DNA from: Mya arenaria
Lineage: Eukaryota; Mollusca; Bivalvia; Myida; Myidae
Assembly: GCF_026914265.1 (NCBI RefSeq)
Contig: NC_069126.1
Location: 41,761,237 to 41,825,236 of the forward strand
DNA length: 64,000 nt
Direction: 5' to 3'
Made by a program: the position numbers and the translations under genes. Under the pieces are notes generated by a model. It had not been told where the DNA came from. It saw only the letters and a list, made by a program, of their open reading frames with translations, and searched no databases. Positions 34,601 to 46,879 of this stretch are shown in pieces; the stretch's first letter is position 1, and every line of letters begins with the position of its first letter.

Positions 34601-37600
34601 TTGACCTGGTCACATCACTCAGTGTGACTTTAAATAAATTTTGAAGTAAAAGGAGGAAATTTACCCCCACCAGTTGCTAGTGTATTTACCAAAAGAGTAA
34701 TTTTGGACCCTTATTGCCACAAAACTTCTGATAAATGACATATAGAGTGGTCCCACAGCTCTGATTATTCTAAAGCAGGGCTTTTTCTGCCCATTTTGGG
34801 AAAATACCTTAGACATGTTGGGAAAATTTGCTTCGCGAATAAGCCTAAATTGAGAAATTTTACAGTGAAAAGAACAAGCTTTTCAATCTCCTGCAAATAA
34901 GGAAATTATTAAGTATATGTTTCTTTCCCTTTCAAAAGACCCAAAATGGCTGAAATATCAATCCTATGTGTGTTTATATCTATTGCAAAAAATCATACCA
35001 GATAATATTTCATTATAATCTCTGAATGTGATGAAAATAAATGATTTCTGAATTCAATTATCCCCAAAACTTTACATCACATAATTCATTAGGATGTTGA
35101 ATGAACCAGTACAGGTAAAAAGTCTTCCATAAAAAAAGTGTTGTTGTTTTTTTTATTGGGAATTTTTTCTGAATATTGGGAAAAATATCATTTTGCTTTT
35201 GGAATGGGTCCGAAAGTCGATAAGTGGGTACTATAGAAAAAGCCCTGAAAAGGGTTTATTTTCTCTAATCTTGACAAGATATAAGTTTAGAAGTTAATGC
35301 TCTTTAAAAATCAGCATGTTTAAATGTTCATACATGAAATTCAAAGGGCTACAATGTGTAATTATTTATAAAATTATGTTCATCGCTTTTCATTTCCTAT
35401 ACGAACAATGCAATAACTCAATATCTGCTTCTATTTATATATGCACTTATAGAGTTCAAGCTCCTTGTTGACGACATATAGTACTCACCTGCTGACAAAA
35501 GCCTGGATGGGCTCCACAGTGGTCACATCCACATCCACATCCTCCTCGTCCTCTGGAAACAATCGCACATACCATACATATTAGTCAAATGATTAAACAT
35601 TGAACTGAATTTGGCTCTGCTAAATGTGACTAGTTTAATATTAGTAACTGCACGCACAACCCGAGATAGTGAAGTTATACATAAATGCTGCAGTGTGAAT
35701 GTACATCACAAAAGGTATGGGTGAAGCAACTGTTTTGTACCATGTTGAAGGACAACCTTCAATAACTAGCTACGTATAAGTGAAAAACGTTGTAAATCAT
35801 CCACACAATTAATACTACACATTTATATTTCATGTAACCTTCCCAATATGATTGTTTATTCCAATATGATTGTTTATGTATAAACAAAAACATTAAAACA
35901 TTCCTCAACATGGTACAAGTACTTATTTTGGCATTAAGCTTCTAGGAGTGATCTTGACCTTTGAGTTACAGACCTGGGACATGTGACATGCCATCTTGGT
36001 GAACATTCATGTGAAGTTTCCAGGAAATCCTATAATGAATGGGTTAGAACTTAGAGGGAGCCCTGACAAGGTTCATTTCAACCTTTTAACTTTTATGGTG
36101 ACCTTGAACTTTGAGTTGCAAACCTGGGTGGTGTACATGACATGCCACCTCATCATGGTGAACCTTTAGGGTTTTTTGAAAGTGCTTTAATGCATGGTTA
36201 AAATACAGCCTGGATAAGGATCAATCTGGATGGATGCACTGGAGCACTGATGTACACAGAACCACCATTGTGACAACTGCCTTACTCAACGCATGCGGGC
36301 TTGACAAAAATCATAAAATATAAGAACTTGTCAAGATAATTGTATAATGGACAAGATCAAAAAATCCAACAAGAGTAACCAACCCTTAAGATCCTTTTTC
36401 TCCATTCCCTCCTCGGCAATGTCAAACTCGGACTCTCGCTCATCGTATTCCACATTCTCATCCAGTTCTTTGAAGTCTGGGGCAAACGCACTCCAGTTTT
36501 CCTGCAAAAACATACATTCAAACTGAAATCATCCTCTGCCTTAAACATTCTGGGTCATTTTAAGTTTAATATTGCTTAAGCTGTAAATTCTTTAAAGTTT
36601 GTTAGATTTTCTGTTTAATAGTTGATTGAGCATAATATGTTCTCTTTAATGTTTGTTTCATGTTGTGCCATATGTTTTGATACCTCTCATGCATATGTGG
36701 GCCACAAATGTAAATAAAACACGAAAACTCCTACTCCTCACTGTCTGTACCAGCAAAAGAGTTCAGATTACATGCTACAAATGAACTACAATATCTACCA
36801 CTTGATTCTGCGCCCAGACAGACACCACACCACTCGAGATGGACACGATGATTGGCCGCACTGGATGCCACTGGAATAGAAGATATAAGTGGTGATTGAG
36901 TTATTCAATATCTTTGTAAAACCGTGTATAAGTTTGATCAGAAAACTTAAACATGGAAAATACATTAACAATTTTTCAATTAAATGTTATATTACAATAT
37001 TTGTACCATATGCATATAAGGTAATACAATTGTAAGTACAATGGCCCACAAAAGGACAACAGTACTGGTTTCTACCCAGGAATACACTCATAGAGTGATT
37101 CATGACAGTATTCAGATGTTCTCAGAATTGAGCTACATTAAATAAGTTTGTAAACTGTAAAACCAGTGCTAACATACAGCAACATCAAGTAGAAGTTCTC
37201 CCTTAGTTCCGTGGAGGATTTTCACGAGGTTGCCAACTGCTTTCTCCCAGATATGGAGTGTGTGCTGCTTGGCAGAGCCTGCCACGATAAACTCTCCATC
37301 ACCGGAGAAACAACACTTCTTCCACATTGTTCTAAAAATAACCAATTACAAGGCTTGTTATTTCAATGTACCAGTAATGAAAGGACAATCATTTTATTGA
37401 GTGTGAGCTGCTTGGCCGAGACCAACACGATGGCCGTAACCAAAAAGAGAAACATTTTTCTAACATTAACCAAAATGAAATACAAGCTCATTTATATCAA
37501 TATATATTTAAAAAGCAATCCTTCTCTCAGATATGGATTGTGCGCCGCTTGAGCGAGTCTGCCACAATGAACTCCCAATCAAAAGAATCAACACTACTTT

Positions 37601-40600
37601 CACATAATTCTATGGGAAACGAACCACAGGTATTTAAAATGTATAAAAAGTTATATTAGCTGATTAACATACATCCTAATAATCAAAATTCACTGTTTGT
37701 ATCAATATGAACTGCAATTATGATCTCAATTTAGCTACCATTGAAAGCACTTAATTAATAACAATTCTGGTAAATTGCACTAATGTATGATGAGTTAAAA
37801 TGTCTAAATGAGTCTTGTACGGATGCTCAACACACAAAAAAATAAAGCTTTCATAAAGGGGCTATCTTGTCTTCTCCTTTTATTTGCATGTGCAAGGAGA
37901 AATGTGTGCGTATGTAAGTGGCTACTTGTTGACGAGGTCCTGTAGCTTCTGTATGGGTTCTGGTTCCCCATCCTTCGCACACGCCAGAACTTCCCCGCTT
38001 TCATACACGCGAATAATCCGGTCTGCTGAGTTTACCAGGAAACAACTGAAATACACACACATGTACTTGAATGATCACTTGTGTTGTAATGTTGCCAAGA
38101 GCTATAGATAAGGGTCGTAATGGGCATAAATATGCTTTAAAATATGCCAATTACAATACAAAGTCAAAAAGTAGTAGTAGTCAAAAATCTGTTGGAATCA
38201 GTATGAATATATCTTGTTATAACAGCATACCGTTACTACAATAAATAAACAACCATTACGGGAACAAGCATTTTGACCAGATGGCCACTAAATCAGTTTA
38301 GAATTGATTCAACTCCAATGCAGTGATCTCCCTTGAGGAAAATAGAGAAAAGAAGTTTTGGATGTGTAATGTTTTAATAAATTAAATTCTGCGTTTAGGA
38401 TCAAGCCTATTGTGTAGCCCATTACACTTTATTGAATGAAACCAAGGTGTATAATACACTTCACAAAATTACATGAATAATAATATTAAGGGCATTCATC
38501 GGGCCTAAAAAAAAAAATACATTTGTTTCGGGTTACCCGACCCTACCTACGGAATAGGCGCCAACCCTATCGTTTTTATAGTCAGTTTAAAAAAAAAAAA
38601 AAAAAAAAAATTGTTTTTGGTTTTTAAATATGGAGTTTAAAAACACCATTCTCCAATGATGAAAATGACATTCTTATATTAAGCCTAATAAAAAAAAAAA
38701 GCCTACCTACCCTACCTATTTTTGAAAAAGGATGTAACCCTAACCAAATTTTTTTTTAGGCCTTACATACTAAACAAAACATTATCTGTATAGAGATACC
38801 GTAGAGGGTAGCCCATTTATAACGCTGCAATGATTACTAAAATACTTTTTTCAGTATGGTGTCAAAGGAATGTTAAACTTCTAATAATTTTCAATAATGT
38901 CTACTATAAATACATTTATTAGTACGCAGTGTTCTCAATAAGAACCGGCTGCCGGCCAAAATGGACGGTTCAAATGGCAATTGGGCCGGTTCAAATCTGG
39001 AAAAATAAATTAATTTTTAGTAGAATAAGTAGTAGCTGTTCGGTAACTTTACTTTTTGAGATGGTTCAACCGAAACTAATTGAGAACCCTGAGTATGTAT
39101 TCTATTTTATAACACACTAGACAATGAGTGTGATATAAAAAAATATATTTTAAAACATCCATTATTACAAGTATGCATTGAAAATACAATATACTTTGAG
39201 GGGACAATCATACCATATTTTTCATAATACATGTACATGAGCTTTTTACTCTTAAAACAAGTTACAAAGTATACAATTATCAAATACAGCTAATAACAGT
39301 AACCAGGGCTGTCTTTCAAGTGATTCCCCACCTTAAAAAATATATAACTATTCCCATTTTAGTGTGAGTTTTCCCATCAAGAGTAGACTGTCCTGTTAAT
39401 GAAGAAAACGATTGACCGAAATCACACAAAAATACAAAAAAAATACATCTTTCTTATGCAATATGCAGTTTCTAGGAACAATCATGGTACATGTATATGA
39501 ATTTGAATCCAAAATGAATACGACAGAAATAATAAATTTATTTTTGATATTATAATAGAATAGGTATAACTGTGAACATTCAAAATTCCCGTTTGATGGC
39601 AACTATCTTTTTGAAAAGGCCTTGACCCTATTCCCTTAGAGCCAAAAGACAGCCATATTAACTACATGTATGGAAAAGCACATACTCTCCCCTCCTTGCA
39701 AACTCTATGGACTTTATAGCGGTGGTGTTAAGAGTTCCCGTAGTAACACGGAATGATGCCTTCAGCTTGTGACCATCTTCAGTAAACACACATACCTGAA
39801 ATATAATAATAATAATGACAGGCCACAATTAAAGCAGCACTCTCACAGATTTTTATTTTCTTGGAATGAGCCAAATTTCTGCAAATGTCTTGAAAATAAG
39901 ATTTTTTACAAAAGATCAGATCACAATTTTCATATTTCTGTTTGAAAATTTATGTTTTATGGCGAAAAGCGCTGCTTACACTTTAATTAATGAATCTTTT
40001 GGCTGTTTTCCAGACAACTGATATCTGTTCTATTGTGAGTTAGCTTTTATCACTGAACAAAAAGTATTGATGCGAAAATCAGCCGTTTCTGAGACAAAAA
40101 ATAAAACAAATGCCGAAACTGTCAATCTGTGAGAGTGCAGCTTTAATGAATAGTTTATTTAGCCTTACTGTTCTGAATCAGTCGTCATTATTTCTTTAAC
40201 ATTATGGAGTAAAGGAATTAGGAATTAAAGACTTTTTACTTTAATTGAAGATTCAACCTTATCTGCGTTATGAATATAGGGTTTAATTCAGGTTTTAAAA
40301 TGGATAGTATGCTGCAAAAGAGGGACAGGGTGCCAAGGGAGAAAAGGGCACATTGAATCAAGGGGACAGGGTGCCAAGGGAGAATAGAGCACATTGTATT
40401 TGGCTGTGAAGATTTTGATGATTATGAATTTGACAAAAAATGTAAGAAATTGTGCTTAAATAAAGGTCTAACTGCCAAATGTATTAAGTTTGGCAGAAAT
40501 GTGCACATGCTGATCCCCATGTCATTGCAAAAGGGTGCATACAAATATGGTAGAGTTTAACACCCTTCTATAACTCTTTACTGTATAGCCTAGAATACTA

Positions 40601-43600
40601 CCCCAGGGACTGGCAAAGGTAAATGAGAACACTACATGTGTGACTATGAGAATAGCAAGGACCTACCCTTCCTTTTGCGTTGCCAGTGTAGATGTGTTTT
40701 CCCCTCCGGTCATACGAAGCCACTATGTTCAGATCAGACTGTAAAATGCAAATCAGACTCATATTGTCTTTATATCATTACTAATGCAAGTATAATTTAT
40801 AAAGTCAGTTGATCTGTGGGGTTGTATAACCTCGAGTTGCTTGCATAAATTCCATAACAGATATATTTTAACGCAAGCAACAAGAAGTGATACAATCCAA
40901 CAGAATAAACAACTACCATATTTCTTTTTAGTTCATGTCTTTATAATAAGAATGTATACTTTTTAAAAAAAATAAACAGCATTTAAATTTGACAACAAAC
41001 ATCCGACTTATTCTTGTAGTGTTGCAAATTTGTGCATGCACACTAGGCTACTGTGTGGTGTGGAATGAGAAAGCAAGGTGTGTTATACAGATTTTTCCAG
41101 TTCCAGGTATGAAATAAAAAGGAACTGAATTTTCCAATGCCAATATAGATCACTAATTGTTTCACAAAAACTGATTTTAGTTTTAAACAGACATGTTTAA
41201 AAAAGTAAATCCATAATATAAAAGATAGTTGCAAGAGAACAATAGAGAAAAGGCAAAATAGGGTCATAACATGTCATTTTTAAAGCCAGAATTATCCTTA
41301 TTGTTCATGTATGCATGTTGTCTCTGGCAACATTTTTACCAAATTTCATTTTAAAACATTTATGAGTTTGCCTAGGTTATTTTTTTGAATACCAACGTAG
41401 CAATACTTAGCTTATGACAATACCTCGACTTTAACTTCTAAGATAATGATTTACAATAACTAAAGCATCACTTAGCTGCATTTAATTGATGCTTTATTCC
41501 TTTATTTTAAATGTAGTATTCCAGTGCTTCACACATACAGTACCCATATAATCTCATTTCATTAAGCACATTTCATCCAGCTGAAACTCACATCATCATC
41601 CAGGGGAATCAGTTTATGTCCGACTTCCATGTTCATCGTGACCGAAGCATGCTTCATTGGGCAAACCAAGAACTTTTCACTGTCATAGGAAACAAACAAC
41701 AAATTAAAACAGCACTGTTTCGGAACTGGCCAGTATGTTTGGTGTATATTGATGAATAAAGAAATAAACAGTACATAAAACAAGGCCTCTTGAAAACTGT
41801 CAAAAGTGACAGCTTTGTTCTAAGTTAAGTTCAAATAACCCTTAAAAACAATAGCTTTAAACATTCAAATGTTAACTTTAGTTTAAATAATAAATAAGCC
41901 ACAATTTTAAATTCCTTTATATGTTACTTAAAAACCTCTAGTTTTATTTTTCTATATAATTATAGTGTAATGGATTTCGTCCTTGGCTGCAGACGACAGA
42001 CTGACTAGAAAACCAGAGTTGCAATCATGCTGTGGGCCAAATAATTTTCTATTTTTTTTATTATCTAATATCTTACTTCTTTTTAAAAGTTTAAGAAAAG
42101 TTTTATATCAGATTACATCAAAACAGCTTCTAAAAGACCATAAAATGTTTCTGAGAAATAACAATTACATCTGATGATGCCTCTGCCAGTAATTAAACTT
42201 GCACATATAACCTCTTTATATTTTCATTTTGATTGTCGTTTCAATACTATACACATAATGGATGAACTTAGTGGTAATGGTGACTGGTCAATGTAAAAAA
42301 TTGGAAGGGTATCATGGTGATAACTCCAGTTTATTACCTGCTTCTTGGGTGAAACTGTACTTTAAGGATCGGTGACGGGAAGCGAAAGGTCTTCTCTATT
42401 TCGCCTTGCAGAACATCCCATATTGACACTGTGTTGTCCGTCGCAGCACTCAACAGCTTACGACCATTTCTGCTCCAGCTGTTATTCATCAAAATTATTA
42501 AATGACTTATTTAAATTTAAATTTCTTTAATCAGTCAACCAATAGCTACTTTTCATTGAAGAAAATTCATTCATTTAACAAATATTGCATAATGACTACC
42601 AGTACTGTAGATGTTTTTAACAATATAAGTTTGAATAAATATTCACGATTTTTTAATGTAAAGGCCTTTAAAAAATAAGTGCATTGTGTTCGGGTTACCT
42701 GACCCTACTTACTTGATAGGCGCTAACCCTATTGTTTTTATAGTAAAATATTTACACATCAACTTCCATTCCTTAAATGAACTGCCTTTCGGCAAACATC
42801 TTCGGATATGTTCGGATCGCAATTTATGGCATAACAATATACATGAAAACTATTGATCTTGTTAGTGTTTGTATTGTGTCAGCAGGTCCCGTAAAATATA
42901 AATCAACATTTTAGAAAGTTTAATTTATTATCTTTTAAATGTATTGTTGCCGTAAGTGTTTAAATTTTACGTTTAAAAGTGTTTTCAAGTGGTTGATCTG
43001 TTCCCACGTTATTGTGACGTCATTTGAAAAAATATTTCCGGTTACATTCGGGTTGTTCTATTTACAGAATGGGTAAGAAAGGATTAATGAATGGTTTTCT
43101 TAAATGAAATGAAGTATTTTTTAACAATTCTTGAATGAAATAATGAACTATTGGTGTAAATATAAGTAATGAATTGCGGGGTTGATGTTATTATCGGGGA
43201 TATGAACGCAATTCGGACTCCACACACTTTGACCAGCCCAATTGCGTTCATACCCCGATAATGACATCAACCCCGCAATTCATTCCTTAAATGGTAAAAT
43301 AAAAAATATATTTTTAAGTGTGTGTATTAATATTTTATTTAATACCTTTAAAGCTTCATTCAGAAGATAACTTTAACGCCTTTCCCAATGATGACAATTA
43401 CGTTCTTATTTAAAGCCTAATAAAAAAATAAAATGCAAAACAGACTTTCAAAAATTTAATTTACATTAATCATGACCAACCTCAATGTGCACACTGGATG
43501 AACGTGCGCGTTGATGACTTTTGAGATTCCACGAGTGAGAAAATCCCACAGTACCAGGCGGCCATCGTTACAACCAACAGCCAGCAAAGTGCCCTGACGG

Positions 43601-44851
43601 TTAAAGGCGCAGGTGATTGCAATACTCACACAGTCCAATGCACCATCAAATTCCTGGAAAACAGTATGAGAATATCAGTTTCATCTAATTAATGATATTT
43701 GCCCTTTAAAAAAAAGTTAAAACTGTCAAACTAGACTGCTGTCATCAATAATTATCACATACTTTTAATGAATAGATACTCATCATACTGAAGTAGTTGT
43801 TTGTTAAATTGTTAAAACAACTAAGAAGAGTATTAACTATTTTACAAGATCATCTAATCCAAAGTATCACATACCTCTGGATAATTTTGACCGAAGGTTT
43901 CTGAAAAATAAACACATATTCAATTTAATCACACGCTACACCTTGTTTCTGGTTTAATATAATCATCACATATTTTTCTACAATACACATATGTAATATA
44001 ACAATATCACTTCGCATGACTGTAAACAATGAAATTGCAAATACTAATTGCTTATTTGTAATAGTCCATCAAGTCTTCAGTTTATCTCTTATTTACTTGA
44101 ATAAAGTAGTTCTTTTTCATCTAAATCATAAGAGTAGAAAGTGATGTTTTCTCTTAATTTCATAAAATACATTATATCATTCACCATATTCTGTATTTAA
44201 ACAAGAAATCTTGTCATGAACTTATTACAATTTATGATGTCACCATTAAAAAGAAAGCAAATTTTATTAAAGGTTAGTGTTCCTGTTGTTTTTCTTTCTG
44301 GATATCACCTCAGTATTCACTCTACCTATAGATAAGCTAAATGTAAAGCGATCAGATGTATATTTGATTCAAATTCTTCTGCATATAACATTTCTGCAAT
44401 GCATGCAGCAGGTGGAATGGCATTGCATTGTCAGTTTGTGGTATTCAGTTTAATACTGTATCAGTGCAAGAATGTCTTTTTATTTTTACTGGAGTGATAA
44501 AAAGAATCATTGTAATACTCAAATTCAATCAAAAGGCTCGGTCACGGACCTATAAAGGTTTATAGGTCCATGGCTCGGTTAAAACGTTTTCCTGAACTCG
44601 TTGAATATTATTTCTGTTATATGATTAATCGTGACAGATACCCTTAAAAATCAAATTCGCTATTGATATCCGAAGATGTAAGTATCCGAAACTGTTCTAC
44701 TTAAAAAGTTATCGTTTGTAATCGAACGGACAAGAACGAACAATTCATATGTAAAACGGTAGGTGTAAAACCTAGTTCATATACTGAAAAACTGAACAAT
44801 ATATACTTATAAGACGATTAAAGATACAAAACCTAATAATTCCAAATTCAT
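31614..44851 (-). CDS. RBBP5: RBBP5, WD40 subunit of MLL/COMPASS H3K4 methyltransferase, 16 coding exons
   Basis: Exons on the minus strand: 44851-44833, 43900-43875, 43653-43481, 42478-42338, 41679-41592, 40738-40667, 39795-39686, 38045-37926, 37331-37178, 36870-36799, 36501-36384, 35552-35489, 33685-33592, 32754-32643, 32281-32174, 31630-31614. All have GT donors and AG acceptors with consistent phases, giving 495 codons. The protein starts [19 protein letters not shown] and follows animal RBBP5 through the seven-bladed WD40 propeller (to about residue 325). It continues with the activation and Ash2L-contact segment ([19 protein letters not shown], about 326-364), the acidic WDR5-binding strip ([12 protein letters not shown], about 367-378), [20 protein letters not shown], and a basic tail with [15 protein letters not shown]5 scaffolds WDR5, ASH2L and the SET-domain subunit in the nucleus. 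Human RBBP5 is 538 residues; the tail is shorter here. The last exon is the least certain. Confidence 0.95.
32920..33470. repeat. RBBP5: Tandem repeat of about 92 bp in an RBBP5 intron
   Basis: About six degenerate units in the intron between exons 14 and 13 share the phrases ACTACACAGGTAAAGAGGCAG, AGCATTAATATTTTCAATG and TTTGAAAGTAGTTC. Each unit on the plus strand carries a CAGGTAAAG phrase, but the gene is on the other strand, so this is not a splice-site array for RBBP5. Confidence 0.75.
34776..35247. mobile_element. hAT-like MITE in an RBBP5 intron
   Basis: The ends are a perfect 13-bp inverted repeat, CAGGGCTTTTTCT. Ends beginning CAGGG are usual for hAT-type elements. I cannot see a clean 8-bp target duplication. 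It is non-coding and lies between exons 13 and 12. Confidence 0.55.
35945..36200. repeat. Two direct repeats of about 155 bp in an RBBP5 intron
   Basis: The phrase TGACCTTTGAGTTACAGACCTGG near 35950-35980, followed by ACATGCCA and GGTGAACATT, recurs as TGAACTTTGAGTTGCAAACCTGG near 36105-36130, followed by ACATGCCA and GGTGAACCTT. It belongs to the TGACC-rich repeat type seen at 1200-2340, more decayed. Confidence 0.5.
38502..38762. mobile_element. MITE with GGCCTAAAAAAA inverted ends
   Basis: The ends are GGCCTAAAAAAAA and TTTTTTTTAGGCC. The interior has GGTTACCCGACCCTACCTAC and an A-run. A related copy is split across 42660-42740 and 43370-43420. It lies between exons 8 and 7 of RBBP5. Confidence 0.6.
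38927..39091. mobile_element. Short hAT-like MITE
   Basis: CAGTGTTCTCAATAAG at the left pairs with ACTAATTGAGAACCCTG at the right. The length is 165 bp. CAGGGTTCTCAAT-type ends are common for hAT-derived MITEs. The short frame that reads through it is not a gene. Confidence 0.55.
39305..39655. mobile_element. Possible hAT-like MITE
   Basis: CAGGGCTGTCTTT at the left end and AAAAGACAGCC at the right end are inverted, with about 350 bp between. The right end lacks the outermost CTG. It ends about 30 bases before exon 7 of RBBP5. Confidence 0.4.
39829..40146. mobile_element. TTAA-flanked MITE, copy 2
   Basis: TTAA at both ends (39829-39832 and 40143-40146) bounds AGCAGCACTCTCACAGAT and its inverted match ATCTGTGAGAGTGCAGCT. 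It is the same family as 1706-2061 and lies in the RBBP5 intron between exons 7 and 6. Confidence 0.8.
40323..40404. repeat. Two-unit tandem repeat, about 48 bp
   Basis: GGGACAGGGTGCCAAGGGAG occurs twice in a row, each time followed by AA-AG-GCACATTG. It lies in an RBBP5 intron. Confidence 0.7.
42660..43430. mobile_element. GGCCT-type element split by an insertion, in an RBBP5 intron
   Basis: The left part (about 42660-42740, with GGTTACCTGACCCTACTTAC) and the right part (about 43370-43420, with CAATGATGACAATTACGTTCTTAT and AAGCCTAATAAAAAAA) match consecutive parts of the element at 38502-38762. About 630 bp of other sequence lie between, including the hairpin at 43168-43284. This is a nested insertion. 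Confidence 0.5.
43168..43284. repeat. Near-perfect hairpin, arms of about 45 bp
   Basis: The arm AATGAATTGCGGGGTTGATG onward to GAACGCAATT pairs with its inverted copy on the right, with a loop of about 26 bases around ACACACTTTGACCAG. Only one or two positions differ between the arms, so it is young or maintained. It lies about 200 bases from exon 3 of RBBP5 and would form a long stem in the pre-mRNA. Confidence 0.8.
44544..44567. repeat. Short perfect hairpin in RBBP5 intron 1
   Basis: GGACCTATAAA and TTTATAGGTCC face each other across two bases. The pairing extends weakly outward (CGGTCAC and CATGGCTCG). No function can be assigned. Confidence 0.55.
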
Positions 44852-45429
44852 GTTTACGCTCCTTTTTAACCCAAAGAAATATTGGAGGGAATTGAAAAAT
44901 ACACAAAGTATAACCTTTGTTCCCCGCATCGATTACTTCCCATTAATCCAGTTCGTACTTACACCATAATACCAAAATGTTTTTATGTTTAGCACCAACC
45001 CATAATACGAAATCCTATCTAGCTATCCTGAAAAAAAAGAATCCCCGATAGAAAACAAACAAAACCGAATACTACATGAGTGACATCCTAATAGATTATA
45101 TACACCTGACACAGAGCCCCCTAAGTATTTTCTAGACCATTCTCAATTGTTTGGTAGATCTGCACTGCAAAATTAGTTCAAATAAAACGTTATTTAAGGG
45201 TGTTGTTCATGGGGATCTCACAGAATACACATTTTTATATATATCAAATTCTAAGAACACTATTACAACGTATAAAGCTCAGGTTGTTGCTGTAGTAGAA
45301 GTAGTAGTAGTAGTACAATGTAGTAGTAGTAGAAACAGTAGCAGCAGCAGCAAAATAAGCAGCAGCAGAATTTGCAGTTAAAATGGTTATAAAGTGAAAA
45401 GTATAATTCAAATTCAATGTTTCCTTGAT
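44852..45429. other. Upstream of RBBP5: presumed 5' UTR and promoter, with a trinucleotide repeat
   Basis: The first coding exon ends at 44851, so the 5' UTR and promoter of RBBP5 should lie here. I see no convincing TATA box or CpG-rich patch. A run of GTA/GCA trinucleotides (about 45290-45375) reads as Val or Ser runs in some frames and is a simple repeat. Confidence 0.4.
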
Positions 45430-45790
45430 AATGACATGAAATTAGATAAAACTACATTCCCAACTTGTAGTCGAATTTGGCCGTCTTGAGCAGTCGAATG
45501 TACAAGGGCATCATCGACGGACCATGGAGGTAAGCTCTACATGATGTTCGTTACTTATGAGTAGGGACATGAGCGGTCACTCTTGACAATATATTATTTC
45601 TCAAATGCCTCTCCTTCAACACCCACTATCTGAGTCAGAATGGACAAACAAACTAAATTTACGCGCGTGAGTTTGTGTGTTGTCGCGTACATTGTCAAAT
45701 TCAAGCTTAGTATATGTAGGCGTGTATGAGGAACACGGTCGAACGCTTTCGAAAAATCAAGGATTATTTTATCAAATGCCTTTATCATGT
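45430..45790 (-). mobile_element. LINE reverse-transcriptase fragment
   Basis: On the minus strand, KAFDKIILDFSKAFDRVPH (about 45730-45785) is the conserved reverse-transcriptase block found in non-LTR retrotransposons. Further on, in another frame, SVDDALVHST (about 45485-45520) matches the catalytic Asp-Asp block. The frame is broken by a stop at 45594-45596 and a shift before the Asp-Asp block. Only this central part of the polymerase is left. It is non-functional. The clade is unclear, perhaps CR1- or Jockey-like. Confidence 0.75.
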
Positions 45791-46129
45791 GTTACGGTTT
45801 GTATTTTGTTAGCCTCAATTTGTGTCATGCTGGCGCTGACAATACAATGCTCTAGTATCTTACAACAATTACTGGTGTGCGACACGGTCCTTTAGATGGC
45901 CGAATCATCTTGACTATCACACTTCTGGAGATAGCACAGACGTTAGCGCCAGCTATCAGGTATGACATCTTCTAGCAGTACATTAACTGTCATACGTAGA
46001 TGACTTCCAGCGTTGGGGCTATTTCGTCCAATTGAAAGGGTTACACGGCAACGCCAACACCCAGCGGGTAGCCATGTACATGTATACCACAGACAAGGGA
46101 AAAATGCATATATGCTTGCGGTACAAAAC

Positions 46130-46375
46130 GCAGACAACTTGGAACTTCTACGATAATAAGTACTTAGGTTCGATCCCAACTTGGAACTTCGACAACAGTA
46201 AGTACTGAGGTTTGATCCAAACCCAAGAGTCTCGTCGATGATAAGTTCTGAGGTTCGATCCCTATTTAGAACTTCGACGATAATAAGTACGTAAGGTTCC
46301 CAACTCAGAGCTACGTCGATGTAAAATTCTGATGTTCGATCCAAACTAGGAGCGTCCTTCACGATTAGTACTGAA
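46130..46375. repeat. Minisatellite of about 45 bp with a pol III box B in each unit
   Basis: Five degenerate units share CTTCGACGATAATAAGTAC and then GAGGTTCGATCC. GGTTCGATCC fits the pol III box B core. No box A is visible at the right distance, so transcription is not implied. The long minus-strand frame at 45943-46362 is largely a read-out of this repeat. Confidence 0.6.
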
Positions 46376-46538
46376 TATTACCTGGGAATGGTAAATACTT
46401 CGTATTCAAATAGCATATTGAAGAACTGCTCATATGCTCCTCTACATAACAGCTCTTCCAAACTTATTTTACTTGTCCGTCATGGCGACGTAAAATCCGC
46501 CTTACCAGTACAATATTTTGGAAGGGCAATGTTGTGCT

Positions 46539-46879
46539 TTAAAGCTGCACTTCCACAGATTGACAGTATTGACGTCTTTTAAGTTTTTGTTTCAGAATCA
46601 GCTGGTGATGGTATCAATGTCTTCAATTCAGTCATATAAGATAACTCACAATAGAACAGATCTCAATTGTTTCAAAAACTATCATTTTTTCTTAAAGAGT
46701 TAGTAACGCTTTTAGCCATAATACATCAATTTTCGAACGTAAATATGAAAAACTGAGATCTGATCTTTTATCAAAAGTCTTGTATCATTAGTTTTAAGAC
46801 ATTTACGCATTTCTGGCTCATTCCAAGACAAAAAATAAAAAGTTGTCTAAACGATCAATCTGTGAGAGTGCAGCTTTAC
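46539..46879. mobile_element. TTAA-flanked MITE, copy 3
   Basis: AGCTGCACTTCCACAGATTG at the left pairs with ATCTGTGAGAGTGCAGCT at the right. TTAA stands at the left (46539-46542) and TTAC at the right (46876-46879), so one target copy has mutated. Confidence 0.75.

Noticed and set aside
37211-37552. 113-codon plus-strand frame
   Set aside because: It is antisense to RBBP5 exon 9 and its intron.
45943-46362. 139-codon minus-strand frame
   Set aside because: Most of it translates the minisatellite at 46130-46375, and the rest has no recognisable domain.
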